From positions 13,082,001 to 13,146,000 of the forward strand of contig OY755187.1 in assembly GCA_963576735.1 (NCBI GenBank): 64,000 nt of DNA, written 5' to 3'. Numbering within the stretch: position 1 is the first letter of the stretch; the number at the start of each line of letters is the position of its first letter. Shown here one piece after another: positions 1 through 11,037 of the stretch. Source of the DNA: Bedellia somnulentella (Eukaryota; Arthropoda; Insecta; Lepidoptera; Bedelliidae). A program made the position numbers and the translations under genes. A model generated the notes under the pieces. That model had not been told where the DNA came from. It saw only the letters and a program-made list of their open reading frames with translations, and made no database searches.

Positions 1-28
1 ACGTAATATTATGAAGAAGACATATTTA

Positions 29-220
29 CACATAAATAAAAGATGTTATTAAAGGAAAGAAAAATTTCGACACTGGCGGGGTTCGAACCCGCGACCTTCG
101 GGTATACGAAGGTCGCGGGTTCGAACCCCGCCAGTGTCGAAATTTTTCTTTCCTTTAATAACATCTTTTATTTATGTGTAATAATCCCCACATGAGGAAT
201 TCATGTCAAAAAACATTAAA
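29..220. mobile_element. tRNA-tail palindromic element, copy C
   Basis: The left half (about 30-112) is the reverse complement of the right half (about 114-178). The arms hold a tRNA-like T-arm and acceptor end, with GGTTCGAACCC forming the T-loop. After the palindrome comes a constant tail reading taataatccccacatgagg. The whole unit is flanked by the 12-bp direct repeat AAGACATATTTA at 17-28 and 221-232, which I read as a target-site duplication. Only the 3' half of the tRNA-like module is present, duplicated head to head. Related copies lie near 10.2-11.3 kb, 33.7-34.2 kb and 63.8 kb. Confidence 0.7.
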
Positions 221-232
221 AAGACATATTTA

Positions 233-1702
233 GTTTCTTATGAGTAGGCTCTGAAACTAACCATGACATTTTAATCATAGATATAAAGATCTCTAACGAC
301 AGTATAGAATCTTTCTAAAGCCTTTCAATCACCCAAGCATCAATATCAATAAAAACATCCAATTAGCTGGGCCTACAAGAGGTCAAGTGACAAACATGAG
401 CAAGTTAAGAGTGATTTTTCTGCAATATTAATTGGTGGGCTGATTATTCCGATAAGAACAATACGATCCTTGACAACTATCACTGTACGAAATTTGATCA
501 TGATCTTTTGAACGGTCTTAGAATAGTTGAATGAAAAACGCAAAACGAACAACTGTATTTTTCAATTTTGTTCTCAAAAGGACTAGTAAAGCACAGGTAT
601 TGGAAGAACCTTCACAGAAACAAATATTCACGGATATTGATATTGACTGCTCCTTGCTTTCAAATATAATGGCAATACTAGAACGGCTGAATTGCCTCTG
701 TTTGAAGCGAGAAAATGTGATTTTGTTTTCGATACGGTGACGTGAATACATTTTCAGGCCAATTTGATACATTAGGTTAGGCTTGATTTCTTCTCGTTTC
801 AAGTTTTCTGTCCATAATTGTACCACGCTGCCTCTATACGGGCTGGCTGACTTACTGCTGCTATTATATTAGCTGAGGCTGACGGCTTAACGTGCTCTCT
901 GAAATCCGGACACATCAAAATTTTCTGACCAAAAAGGTAATTAAAACCTGGAGTATTCTAGTAAACTGTATAACTTATAAAATTAAAAAAGCCAATTTGA
1001 TTTACAAAAATCAAACCTAGGTTGATCACAACCATAATAAATAGCAGAGTTGTGGCTAAAATGATAAGCCAAATGAAGTGAAAAATCTATTGTGCCAATA
1101 TTAATAAAAATATAGTTCCCAAGACTTGGCTTAGCTCTCAGGAGTTAGCTCTAAAGTACAGAAAACAACAAGGTACATTATATATATTAAAAAGATAAAC
1201 AAAAACCAAACATGTAACTACCCACAAACGAATGATTACGGATACACGAGTACATAATCTAAGTCATCTAAGTTTATATGGAGTAAAAAAGCTAAAGTTG
1301 AACTGTTACATGTGAAACACGTTACACTGCGGGAGCTAGTAACTCAGAGTTTTTTTGGGCTTAGAAATGTTGTAACAGAAAGTATTTGTTATAAAATCGA
1401 TGTCGCCTTACTAATGATCTAAGTTACTGAATCAATCAAGATTATTGCTTTCTTACTACGGAAATATACTTGAAGTTATATTTTATCGGCTGGCTTGGTT
1501 CCTTCTAGCTGAACTTGGAGGGAAGAATATGAGGATATTTATACTTTACTTTTTTGTACATTGTTAACTTACTATCGTTTGTACATAAGTATTATTATGT
1601 TTAGTTATTATAATACTATCAGGTATATGCTTATTTAACTATATGAGGATGATGTAAGTCAACCAATCAAGCAATATCTCTAATACGTTATACGTTTATA
1701 AC
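233..1702. other. spacer, no supported gene
   Basis: AT-rich DNA. Overlapping frames of 60-100 codons occur on both strands around 518-826, but they lack recognisable motifs and overlap each other antiparallel. I see no repeat family member I can name here. Confidence 0.5.
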
Positions 1703-2164
1703 ATGAATCAAACTGTTGGATTGAATCAGGCGTTACTTTGCGGAAATCCATAGCAATACTAATATTAATAAATTTCTTCGCTTAATTCCGCTAAATAATA
1801 CCTGCAGTCTTCATGCAACATGCACTGTGCACCGCCCGCCCTTCCACTTACAAGAAATCGAAAAGCAGACAATGCACCACACACACACCCGCAAGCGAAA
1901 ACCACAGGCAACCACAAACATGCGACGCGTTTCGACTCAACACGAGTCATTGACGAGCAGTTAGTAGACAGTTCGGCAGCTGACCACCGAGTTTGTGGTT
2001 GCCTGTGGTTTTCGCTTGTGGGTGTGTGTGTGGTGCATTGTCTGCTTTTCGATTTCTTGTAAGTGGAAGGGCGGGCGGTGCACAGTGCATGTTGCATGAA
2101 GACTGCAGGTATTATTTAGCGGAATTAAGCGAAGAAATTTATTAATATTAGTATGAATCAAACT
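1703..2164. repeat. foldback hairpin with 164-bp arms
   Basis: The arms at 1756-1919 and 1991-2154 are reverse complements with about one mismatch, separated by a 71-bp unique spacer (1920-1990). The 12-bp direct repeat ATGAATCAAACT occurs at 1703-1714 and 2153-2164, the second copy touching the right arm. The arms are GC-richer than the flanks and carry a short CA/TG run. The long open frames on both strands inside it are mirror images of each other and not genes. It could be a foldback transposon or a template for long hairpin RNA. Confidence 0.75.
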
Positions 2165-2243
2165 AACTGCACATCAGAACCTGGACTAAACGATACAGGA
2201 CGACGTTTCCAGCATTCTTCTTGAGGTTGTTAACCATTATACA

Positions 2244-2447
2244 GTGTAGTGTCTGCTTAAAATAACGCTACCCCATTTCTTTCCATGGGTGATCGTAAGA
2301 GGCGACTAATGCGATGCGGTTGGAGACCTATCACAAAAATTCCCCCCTTGACTTCCAAAAGTGGCTGGATAATATTCTGATTCTGAAGCTCTGGCCTAGA
2401 AGGGGTCTAGAAAGTTTTAGCCGTGAGTGAGTATGTATGTTTGTATA
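2244..2447 (+). mobile_element. SINE2 copy
   Basis: Shows the SINE2 head (tagtgtctgcttaaaataac), the block aagaggcgactaa, the block gatgcggttggagacc, the block caaaagtggctg, and a tail ending gccgtgagtgagtatgtatg. It is diverged, with a shortened middle. Confidence 0.7.
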
Positions 2448-2779
2448 GAAGTAAATCCCACTTTTTGAAGTCTTTAAGAAAGTAAGTTGGTAAGATCTCA
2501 AAAACTTTTAACTGAGAGGAAGAAACATCATGAAAAAATTTAAGGTGCATTAAATTTATTTGTAGGTTACAAAAGCTGTAGACATGAAATCAGTCATAAA
2601 ATTAACCCTCCTCTCTATCATTCTTTCGGAATCATGTATTTTGAGTAAAAACAAACCTTTACTATCCGTTATATCTTTTCTTACTGTAAACCTAAAGAAT
2701 CTGAACATTCTATAAAATTTTAGTTCTCAAATAAAACAAGATTAACCCAAGTACAAATAAGAGACATAGTAAATCTTCA

Positions 2780-3413
2780 AAACGGGAGAAGTTACTCCAT
2801 TTTTTAAGCTTCCGTCGCGTGTGCAGCCTTAATGGTTAAACTTACATAGAAATCATGTATGACAGAAATATTCTTCATAAAATTGTCTCAAAAAATTTTC
2901 GCAACAGTATATGTCTATCTTTTATGGTTGACTCACAATAACACTGATTAAACTTACTAATAATTCTGATTATATTTGTTTACTCCTCCGTTTATAATAC
3001 TCTCATTCATCCCTAATTTAAAAAAGGTAACATTATTACCTATTCAATAATAAAAGAACCATAGAAATCGGTATAGAAACACCGAAATTATACATGAAAT
3101 AAGCCATCGCGCCCGTGACCAAAACCAAATCGTTACTAATTTACATATTACATACTAGATGGCGCCAGTAAATGCATCCTACATCACGTAAATATTTCTT
3201 TTTTAGATTGTTATAAGTACTTCATAGCGTTTTATTCCAAAATTTGCTAATAAACGGAAATACTGAACACTGTTCAGGGAGTGCTATAAATTTAATAAAT
3301 TGAAAACATTCCGTTAAATTTCACAATGCTTGAGCAGTAACTGAAGAAAGAAACCTCAGATATTTAAAAAACAACGCTACCCGTGCGAAGCTGGGCCGAT
3401 CTATACTAGTTAC
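2780..3413 (+). mobile_element. Helitron-like element, 3' portion (copy H1)
   Basis: About 630 bp closely match 24947-25993. The 3' end carries gcgaagctgggccg followed by actagt, resembling the CTAGT ends of lepidopteran Helitrons. The 5' end is missing compared with the second copy. No Rep/helicase coding sequence is present, so this is non-autonomous. The family assignment rests on the ends only. Confidence 0.5.
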
Positions 3414-3844
3414 ACAATAAAATTTTACAAATAATACTATAAAAATTAGTCAAAAATTGCACCATAATTTATTTGCTACTGTCAGAAACTTAAGGGAAAA
3501 GGGTTCGATAGAATGGGTAAATGAAAATGGGATGCTAATCGCATTGCTGAGTGATTCATTAACGGCACCCTTTTAACTTTGATGGCATTTTCCGTAAACC
3601 GAAGCGGTAGCACTAATTTTCCTTCCAAACTATTTATATTTGTGGCTTGAAGAAGATTGCCCGCGCTCCGGATTCAACGACTTTATAGATATTTTGAGAC
3701 TTAAGAAGAAAATATTGCTACAACAAAGATTGTATTCTATGTTAATGTAATTGATCTATTTACATTCCTATGTTATTCCAAGGGTGCTACACAACAGGGT
3801 GGTACACTTTTATGCTTTAAAAAATCAAGTTTTTAGATTGTGCA

Positions 3845-4885
3845 TATCTATACATTACATATAATAAATCTGTAGAAAAGTCATTTTTGTACATTGAAGA
3901 AATTGAAAAAAAAATAGCCAATGTGTGAACAGAAAAGTAACAGAACCCATTTCCATCATTTTTGTCTGTTTGTCTGTTTATATGTTTGTTTGTGCGCACA
4001 TCAAGTAAAATCTACGAATTTAATGCTAAAAATGTTTACATACAAAAAATATACTTAACTTGAGGTATAACTTAGTTTTTGTTTCATCGAAATCAGTTCA
4101 CTCTATCAAAAGATATGATTAATTTTGTGAGTTCAAGAAGAAAAATATTACGTTACGCAATTCAGTATAGTACTTGCAACGACATCTTAAGTCTAAATAT
4201 AGAACTAATGTTGATAGTTGGAATCCAAAGTCCGATAGATGGCGTTGTGCAAATGAAAGCTGATGAAATGAGGATTCCGAATATATACATATCATAACAC
4301 ATTTATATTAATATTAATACACAAGATGCATTTACAATGCCGAGGGCAGAGATGGCGGCGGCGGCGGCTGCGTTCCGTCGTTGTGTCAGTCGGTCGGTCT
4401 GCATAGCACGACAGTGGCGGCGAGTGGCGGCGCGCGGCGGCGACGGTGGTGGTGGGGGTGGGCTCATATTGAGGTGCGCGACCCGAACGGGCAGACTCGT
4501 GAGGACAGACAATGTTGATGGTTGTGTCGAATTATGAATTTTCAGTGCGGCGCGGCGCTTCGTTTCAAGTTTGCAATTGATTTTTAAAATTTAATTTATG
4601 TGATTCATTTTAAATAATAATTTTGTACAAAGAAACCTTGAATAGGTAAAAAATAGGTAGTTAAGTTTCGGTTGTTTGTGTGTTTGAGGCGAAAGGGCTC
4701 CTCAAGTACATAATTTGCGTGAATGAAATTTGGCAGAATGCAAGATAATGATCCAAATACTTTAGATCCCGGAAAAAAATGATCACTAAAATATTCACGG
4801 CTGATTGAACTAAGAGTACCGGAAAAAACGCCTATAATTTTGTAATAAGCAAATTTAACAGAACGAAGTCTGTCGGGTCAGCTAG
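3845..4885 (+). mobile_element. Helitron-like composite (H3)
   Basis: It starts with tctatacattacatataat and aaatctgtagaaaagtca, close to the 5' start of the copy at 24697, and has a tgtttgtctgtttatatg run typical of such ends. It finishes with gaacgaagtctgtcgggtc then agctagtt. Between the ends lies unrelated sequence including the CpG-rich patch at 4337-4560, so this may be one Helitron with captured DNA or two fragments side by side. Confidence 0.4.
4337..4560. other. CpG-rich island in AT-rich DNA
   Basis: Roughly 220 bp are rich in GGC/GCG triplets and CpG, in sharp contrast to the AT-rich surroundings. Open frames exist on both strands (4337-4537 plus, 4303-4512 minus), but their proteins are low-complexity Ala/Arg/Gly or Pro runs. 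This looks like a promoter or 5' UTR type sequence more than a coding exon. I cannot name a gene. Confidence 0.45.
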
Positions 4886-4888
4886 TTA

Positions 4889-6300
4889 TCAATAAAAATA
4901 AAGATAAAAGAAATCTGAATAATTTTATCCGTATTATACAGCGTCATAAATGTAATGAAAAAAATATTCAAAATAAAAAAAAATAATCGGATATTTAGTC
5001 GCGTGGTTATTAAGAATTAATTAAAGTCAATAGTAGTTTTAATTGTAATGTCCAATCGAGAAAGTCTAAGAAAATACTAAATATTTCTTTATTAACTTCG
5101 TCTTCAAGACATATATTTTTTAAAATGTTACTGCAAAGATTTTTAATTGAAACACAAACATGTTTTGATTTCTATTTTATCAGTACCATACATAAAACAG
5201 ATGATTATATAGCCTATGACACACTAGTTCATTAGTATGGTTGCTGCGGTGGAACATACATGCATACCAATATACATACTTACCCACATGCACATACTAT
5301 CAAAAACACTACCCTTCTTTCTGGCTTCTCTTTAATTCTAAGTCAGTTAGAAACATTGAACAAAATAATTTAAAAGCTAAAAAATAATTAAAAAATATAG
5401 TTCATAATGACACTATTTGAAACAATAACTAGATTCCAGAATAAGCTTTAACAGCCTCGTAAATTACTTTATTTCTTCATTCAAGCCTAAAACTTTTTAT
5501 ATAAAGTCTCTTTTTATATAATTGGCACAGATCAGTACAATAAACTTGATTGAATACAATAATTTGGCAAGAGTATTATGTAGTTCCGAGAACCGTAATC
5601 GTAATGAGAACTGAGAAAATAGCTTGTCTTCGCGAACCCAAGGTGAAGAGTAATAGCAATAAACAGAATGGGCGGTATTACACTTAATTAAGGATCTATT
5701 CAAACACAATGTATAGAAGGTACAGTAACGAATCTTACAATTGCAATTTATGGCATCCTAATTAACATTTTTTTTTCAAAGATCTCAAAGTTAACAAGAT
5801 GGTAACCAAAATTCTTTACTCTAATAAACTTATTTTATTAGGTTTAAACTATTTTTTTTTTATTTGTTGTCATATTTACAGGGTTTTGCTTTAAATTAAG
5901 GAAATTTTAGAAAAAAAACACAGTTAATCGATTTCAGTACTTTTTTTACAATTCTTTTATAAAATTTTTAGACATGTTAGTTTTACTCAAATGTGTTTTT
6001 ATATTGTTAGGATCAAAGTAGTCGTACCCCCGCTATGTATTGTAGTAATTGATAAGAACAAGTCGGCCAATCAGCTATCTAGCGTACACAGCCTGAACAT
6101 TTCCCACAGTACATTTCGTTGATGAAATGGTTCTATTTATTAATCAGACTTAAATTAATTTGGTAAATTGGAACAAAGAGAATTCTAATAATGATACATA
6201 ATGTTATTTGTTAACCAATCGATCTAATTCGAGGTTCTCCGAGAAACGGATCAAATCAAATATTATTCTCATTCTTATTTATCATATATATTCATTTAAG
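4889..6300. other. spacer, no supported gene
   Basis: AT-rich sequence with short homopolymer runs. The frame at 5497-5709 minus has no recognisable motif. Confidence 0.5.
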
Positions 6301-6465
6301 CTGTGTAGTATCGATTTATAATAGCACTACCCTATTTCTTCCGTGGCTTTTGGTAAGAGACGAGTTATGATATATATTATATTTGAGCTTTCAGAGGGAT
6401 TTTTGGGCGCTGTGGTTTGAGACCCATCGCTAACAACCTTTATTTTACAAATTTTCCCCAGTGTT
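6301..6465 (+). mobile_element. SINE2 fragment, 3' truncated
   Basis: Begins ctgtgtagtatcgatttata and continues through tagcactaccctatttcttc to the block gagacccatcgctaacaacc. The 3' half and tail are absent. A short AT-rich insertion splits the aagaggcgactaa block. Confidence 0.55.
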
Positions 6466-7015
6466 AAACATATGTTCAGTCTGCTTTTGAAAATCCCGTC
6501 TTCACTAACTGTGTTCTTGCCAATTCAAGGCTTAAAAGTTTCTATTACAATAAAAAATATATATAATTTAAATTCGCAGCTTCATTCTTACAACAGAGTC
6601 AAAAGTGTAAAATAGAAGGCGACAAGCCATCTCGAAATGAACCCTTTAAGTAGCAAGTTGTTGACCTATGTTCAGTCTAGTCTGTGATTACTTGACTTCG
6701 TTAAAACCGAGGGGACCCCATTACTTGCAATCAAAGTTTTGTAAGCCGAACAAAATGATAAGATGGGACGCGAGGACATTTTCTCCGGCAACTTAGTTCG
6801 AACTTGCGATAATGCGTTTTGCGTTTGATTATGTTTGTCGAAGATGTCAAAACTTGGATTGCAGAGAAAAGTTTTTATAGTGTTTTTTCGTTCTGAAACC
6901 GATTTTGTTTTGAGAATATTAAAGCAATTTAGCAGTTGATTTAAGACAAACTTCATTACTCACAAGCCTCACAGCTTCAAAATTTTAAATCTCAGTCATT
7001 TGGGTTGGTTGGTGG
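6466..7015. other. spacer, no supported gene
   Basis: No recognisable gene or element. The 94-codon minus frame at 6672-6956 lacks known motifs. Confidence 0.45.
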
Positions 7016-7130
7016 CTGGGGAAAATATTGTAAAATAAAGGACGGTTGGTAACGGGTGTCCAGCCACATCACACAATAAACACTTACGGCACCAACAGGA
7101 AGAAATAGTTTAGTGCTTTTCTTAGCCGAC
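7016..7130 (-). mobile_element. SINE2 fragment
   Basis: Reverse-complement SINE2 with attgtaaaataaagga, then ccagccacatcacacaataa, then aggaagaaatagtttagtgc. Diverged and lacking the tail. Confidence 0.5.
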
Positions 7131-7204
7131 AATCAACACATCATCTTATTCATAAAAGCGCATGCACACTTGCACTTGACTATGACATGTTCATTATTTC
7201 CAAT

Positions 7205-7405
7205 AACGTAACTCATCTCATTTCAACGCTGTAATTCCTTGAAAGGGTGGCAGAGATATTAATACTCCTAGGCATCACGTGGCATTATTGCCCCATATTG
7301 TTATGAGTACCTACATTTTGCTTGGACAATGTATTCACGTCATAAGGGGTTTGTATGTCGCCGTTTTGTACGAATATTTCGTCACATGACTAAATACAAA
7401 AGCCA
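7205..7405 (-). mobile_element. SINE1 fragment
   Basis: Reverse-complement SINE1 body: aagggtggcagagatattaa, then caatgtattcacgtcataag, then cgccgttttgtacgaatatt and gtcacatgactaa. It is diverged and lacks the tRNA-like head. Confidence 0.6.
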
Positions 7406-7967
7406 TAGCTATCGCTATAGCCATGGCCATAGCCATAGCAAGGAGCAAAGCTGAGTTATGGCCCAACATTTATTATATTTAGTCATACCATTGTGTATAA
7501 TAAGCGACAATAGTTAGGTAATTTAGCACATGGTTACTATGAACAGCGTGAGGGTGAAAAATATTACTATTGCTAATATATTTTCGGAAATAAACGGCGT
7601 AAGCGATTTTGTTTTCCATTTCAGATAAACTTTTGTCAGATTGATTGGTCTACAAATCTTATAGCCTAATCTAAACTTTTACCGAAACTAGTACTAAAAA
7701 TTAAATTTAACCAAAATAATTCTTACCGGTTAATTGTATGTGTGTATTTTTTGAGTTTGAGTAAATTAGACGGCAGTTTTAGACTTGGTCCAATGCTGTA
7801 AAAGTTATAAAATTTATTTATTTTCAAAACGTGCTGTGTTGGTTAAAATGCCGATGCCACATGAGTAATTTCAGGTAGTTTCAGGTAATTTATTAGAGTT
7901 ATGCGTTTGACATGACAACATATTCCTAACGATGCTTTATTTAACTATCTTTGTTCATTTTTTTTCC
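7406..7967. other. spacer with a short CATAGC-type tandem repeat
   Basis: At about 7403-7440 a 6-bp motif (gccata / gctata) repeats imperfectly and is partly palindromic. Otherwise nothing recognisable. Confidence 0.5.
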
Positions 7968-8200
7968 GTGTATTGCCGACTTAAAATATCACAACCCCTT
8001 TCTACCCGTAAAAGGTGACTAAGGGTATGGGGCTTTTTTAAGTGGTTTTTGGGCGATGCGGTTGGAAACCCATCACCAACGATACTTTATATTTACCATC
8101 CTTTCCCCTATCAACTTTCAAATGCGGCTGAAGAATTTCCAGCTCTGAAGCTCTGGCTACCCCTTTTAGGATTTATGGCCGTGAGGTAAGTACGTGGGTA
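7968..8200 (+). mobile_element. SINE2 copy
   Basis: Has the head cgacttaaaatatcacaacc, a changed gactaa block, gatgcggttggaaaccc, aatgcggctgaagaatttcc, and a terminal gccgtgaggtaagtacg. Near full length but old. Confidence 0.65.
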
Positions 8201-8514
8201 TATTTTTTAGCAAATAAACTTGATAATGTTTGACGTCTTTTGCATGACTGAAAAACAATTAGTTTCAAAAGGTATTATTATATATTATTTTACAATAAGG
8301 TATTATTAATGTGATAAAATCCACTGAAAAGACAAAGGAAACCATTAACGGACGTATTTTTCTTGCGGAAATTTCCCGATAATGTCATTCGGCTCTCGAC
8401 AGATATTAAAGTCACTTTGGCGTGTAATATAATATTTTCGAGATCTCCCGTTGAGCGTTTTCTTGCGATTTCACACCCACCGTAATGATATTTTCATATT
8501 TTGGTTGGTGTAAC

Positions 8515-9422
8515 TGTAGAGCTAAAGGTAACATGGGAAAGCAAACCACTGGAACACACGTTCGCCCCTAAATATCTTGGCGTCACTATGGACAGAACCC
8601 TAACATTCAAGAAGCACTGTTTTAACACCAAGCAGAAAGTGTCGGCTCGGAACAACATCTTGCGTCGCATGACAGGTAGCACCTGGGGAGCTAACCCACA
8701 CACGTTGCGTACTACTGCTCTCGCCCTCAGTATATCCGCGGCGGAGTATGCTTGCCCAGCATGGAAAAACTCTGCGCATGCTCGTCAAGTCGATATTGCA
8801 GTGAACGAAACCTGCAGACTCGTAACCGGTTGCCTCAAACCCACGCCCACATCAAAACTCTACCAGCTGGCGGGAATAGCACCCCCAAATGTGCGGCGTG
8901 ATGTAGCAACTGCGATCGAACGGACGAAACAACTGCAAGACAGGCGGCACATGCTCTACTCTCACTCACCGACTCAAGAGCGCCTTAAGTCCCGTAAAAG
9001 CTTTGCATGGAATAAACCACTCCAACACGCAACACCACAAGAAGCTCGCCTCGAAACATGGAAAGGGCAACTGGCGAAGCAGGACGAACTCTTTGCACCG
9101 GCAGAGCACCTACCGGCGGGGGCGTCTGAGAAATGGGCGGTGTGGAAGGGACTCAACCGGCTCAGAGTTGGCGTGGCACGGACACGCGACAACATGAAAA
9201 GATGGGGATTCCTGCCACCAGACGCCAGCACCAATTGCGCCTGTGGCCAGAACCATGATAGCCAACACCTGCTACAGTGCCCAGACTGTCCTTACACCTG
9301 CACTACTGAAGACTTGCTGAAGGCAACGCCTAAAGCGATAGCGGTCGTGAAGCATTGGCTGCATGCACTATGAAGATTTGACACTCTCACACGAATAAGA
9401 AGAAGAAGAAGAAGAAGAAGAA
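8515..9422 (+). mobile_element. 5'-truncated non-LTR retrotransposon with 12-bp TSD
   Basis: The 12-bp repeat GGTTGGTGTAAC lies at 8503-8514 and again at 9423-9434, directly after a (GAA)n tail. The insert is therefore 8515-9422. Its one open frame runs without a break to the stop at 9371-9373 and encodes the C-terminal part of a reverse transcriptase polyprotein: KYLGVTMDRTLTFKKH (thumb-like), then a long C-terminal domain ending in a zinc-knuckle-like C-X1-C-X7-H-X3-C (CACGQNHDSQHLLQC). The catalytic RT palm is missing through 5' truncation. The open frame and clean duplication indicate a young insertion. The clade is uncertain. Confidence 0.8.
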
Positions 9423-9434
9423 GGTTGGTGTAAC

Positions 9435-9824
9435 GCCTTAAGGTTACATGCTAATATTAATTTAATACAGTACGGGTATAAAAGGCACCGATTATCTTTT
9501 TAAAATGTTTAAGTCTTATAAAAATAGTGAACAACATATTCACACGAAATTATTTTCCGGAAAAAATAACGAAAAGGCACAGATTTTCTTACACAAAGTA
9601 AGGGTCTTATTCAAATAGAGAACGCCTTTAAAAGTTTCATTTCAATAATTTCCCGAAAAAACTAATTAAAGTATGTTTTATATACTTACGTGAATTATTG
9701 TTTTACTCGATATTATTTAAAAATGAGATTATTCATTTAACGTCATTCAAGGTCTAAAGAATATGAGGCTACCTTCTTGATCATAAAATTCTTACTTCAA
9801 TCCCTGCTGAGGGCATTATTTTAC
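9435..9824. other. spacer, no supported gene
   Basis: AT-rich single-copy-looking DNA between two LINE insertions. Confidence 0.45.
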
Positions 9825-9833
9825 ATGTTATAC

Positions 9834-10000
9834 CAGGCAGGTGTCCGCAGTATGAAGAATAAAAGAGCATGTATGAAAAGATTGATGGATGTAAACGAAG
9901 CCAGAGAGGTTTGCCAGGATCGTACAAAGTGGCGATCGATAGTCTCTGCCTACCCCAATGGGAACTAATGGCGTGAGAATATGTATGTATGTATGTATGT
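9834..10000 (+). mobile_element. 3' fragment of the 15-kb LINE family
   Basis: Encodes the last 44 or so residues of the ORF seen at 15399-18500 (GVRSMKNKRACMKRLMDVNE through SAYPNGN) followed by ggcgtgagaatatgtatg and a (TATG)n tail. The 9-bp repeat ATGTTATAC at 9825-9833 and 10001-10009 is a probable target duplication. Confidence 0.8.
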
Positions 10001-10210
10001 ATGTTATACAGGGATATTTTTTTCGTCTTCTCGGCCGTTATTACTAAGAGTATTATATTTTATTTAATTTTTCATTGAATTACTACTGCTTTGCTACCCT
10101 TCTTCTTCTAAATTGATCGTTTTAATACTATCTCCGTATTGATTTATTAATTATTTGTCAGTATTTTAGTCACTAATAAATAAAGAATAAATAAAGGAAA
10201 GAAAAATTTC

Positions 10211-10283
10211 GACACAGGCGGGATTCGAACCCGCGACCTCGGGTATACGCCCCCGTCGCTCTTGCCAATTGAGCTACCGTGTC
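10211..10283 (-). tRNA. tRNA-like module (pseudo-tRNA)
   Basis: Read on the minus strand it has a 7-bp acceptor stem (GACACGG with CTGTGTC), TA at positions 8-9, a D-arm GCTC...GAGC, variable AGGTC, and a perfect T-arm GCGGG-TTCGAAT-CCCGC. The anticodon stem pairs only as CGGG/CCCG with an 8-nt loop, so no anticodon can be assigned safely. A-box and B-box promoter sequences are intact. It repeats at 11038, 33748 and 34059 with the same flanks, so it is part of a mobile element and probably not a functional tRNA. Confidence 0.55.
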
Positions 10284-10316
10284 AATGGCTGCCAGCGCGA
10301 AATTCTTCTATCCTTT

Positions 10317-10820
10317 ATTTAAAAAAAAATAAAAATAAAATATGTTTATTTGATAAGGCATATTCACAGTACAGATTTGAACAGGGGTTCCCAAACTAGG
10401 CAAGCCTGTATTTTGGGAAACCAGTTGACAGTTATTTTTATGTTTACACTGTTAATTGAAATATACACAATTGAATTTAATTAGACAAAATAGATGAAAA
10501 CTTAAGTTTAAAGGAAAGGAAAAATATTTACATGGAGGGTTAATGGGTTAGTAATGAAGGAAAACTTATTAAATAATAAAATAAAAAAAAAATAAGAAGA
10601 AGAATATGTTATACAAATAAATTATTATATGCAGCAATGTAGAATGCTTTCTGTGTCATTGTAATTTGCGTCGAGCAGCCACCTAAACAGGTTTAATTTA
10701 ACTTGGTAGGTGGGGTCGTTTTTGTTAATAATGCCTTTTTGTGCCATTTTATTGTAAACAGTTATGAAAGCCGACAAGCCGTTTTGTCTAGCAAAAGTAG
10801 TCTTTACCGCGGGAACCACT
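10317..10820 (-). mobile_element. 3' end of a CR1/jockey-like LINE
   Basis: The minus-strand frame 10625-10819 ends VKLNLFRWLLDANYNDTESI, similar to the C-terminal tail of CR1-like polyproteins. About 300 bp of 3' UTR follow, ending in a poly(A)-rich tail (seen as the A/T-rich block at 10317-10345 on the plus strand). It sits inside the tRNA palindrome copy A. The RT domain is absent. Confidence 0.4.
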
Positions 10821-11037
10821 ACTTTTTTTTACACGTTTTACGCGTTTTTTTTACACGTTTTAGTAGTGTTTGCGTTTCCTACCTCCGATTTTTTTACTAA
10901 TTCGGAAGGCCACTTTTCTATCTTTTCAGATAGAATGCAAATGTTGAAAACGCCTAACTATCACATAATTTAAATCTTTTTGTTCATGAAAACCTCATGT
11001 GGGATTATTACTAATAAATAAAGGAAAGAAAAATTTC

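Noticed and set aside
518..826. Overlapping open frames on both strands (102 aa minus, 69 aa plus)
   Set aside because: No recognisable domain, they overlap antiparallel in AT-rich DNA, and there is no support for either being a gene.
1820..2097. Cysteine-rich small proteins within 1765-2097
   Set aside because: Both strands give open frames because the region is an inverted repeat.
7403..7440. A CRISPR-like or regulatory array from gccata repeats
   Set aside because: It is a short imperfect hexamer repeat without spacers. The window is insect DNA and no cas-like genes are present.
9985..10008. (TATG)n microsatellite as an independent feature
   Set aside because: It is the 3' tail of a LINE fragment, as at 18510, 32000 and 59460.
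10211..10283. A functional tRNA gene
   Set aside because: The acceptor, D- and T-arms look right, but the anticodon stem and loop are irregular, and the module recurs with mobile-element flanks at several loci.
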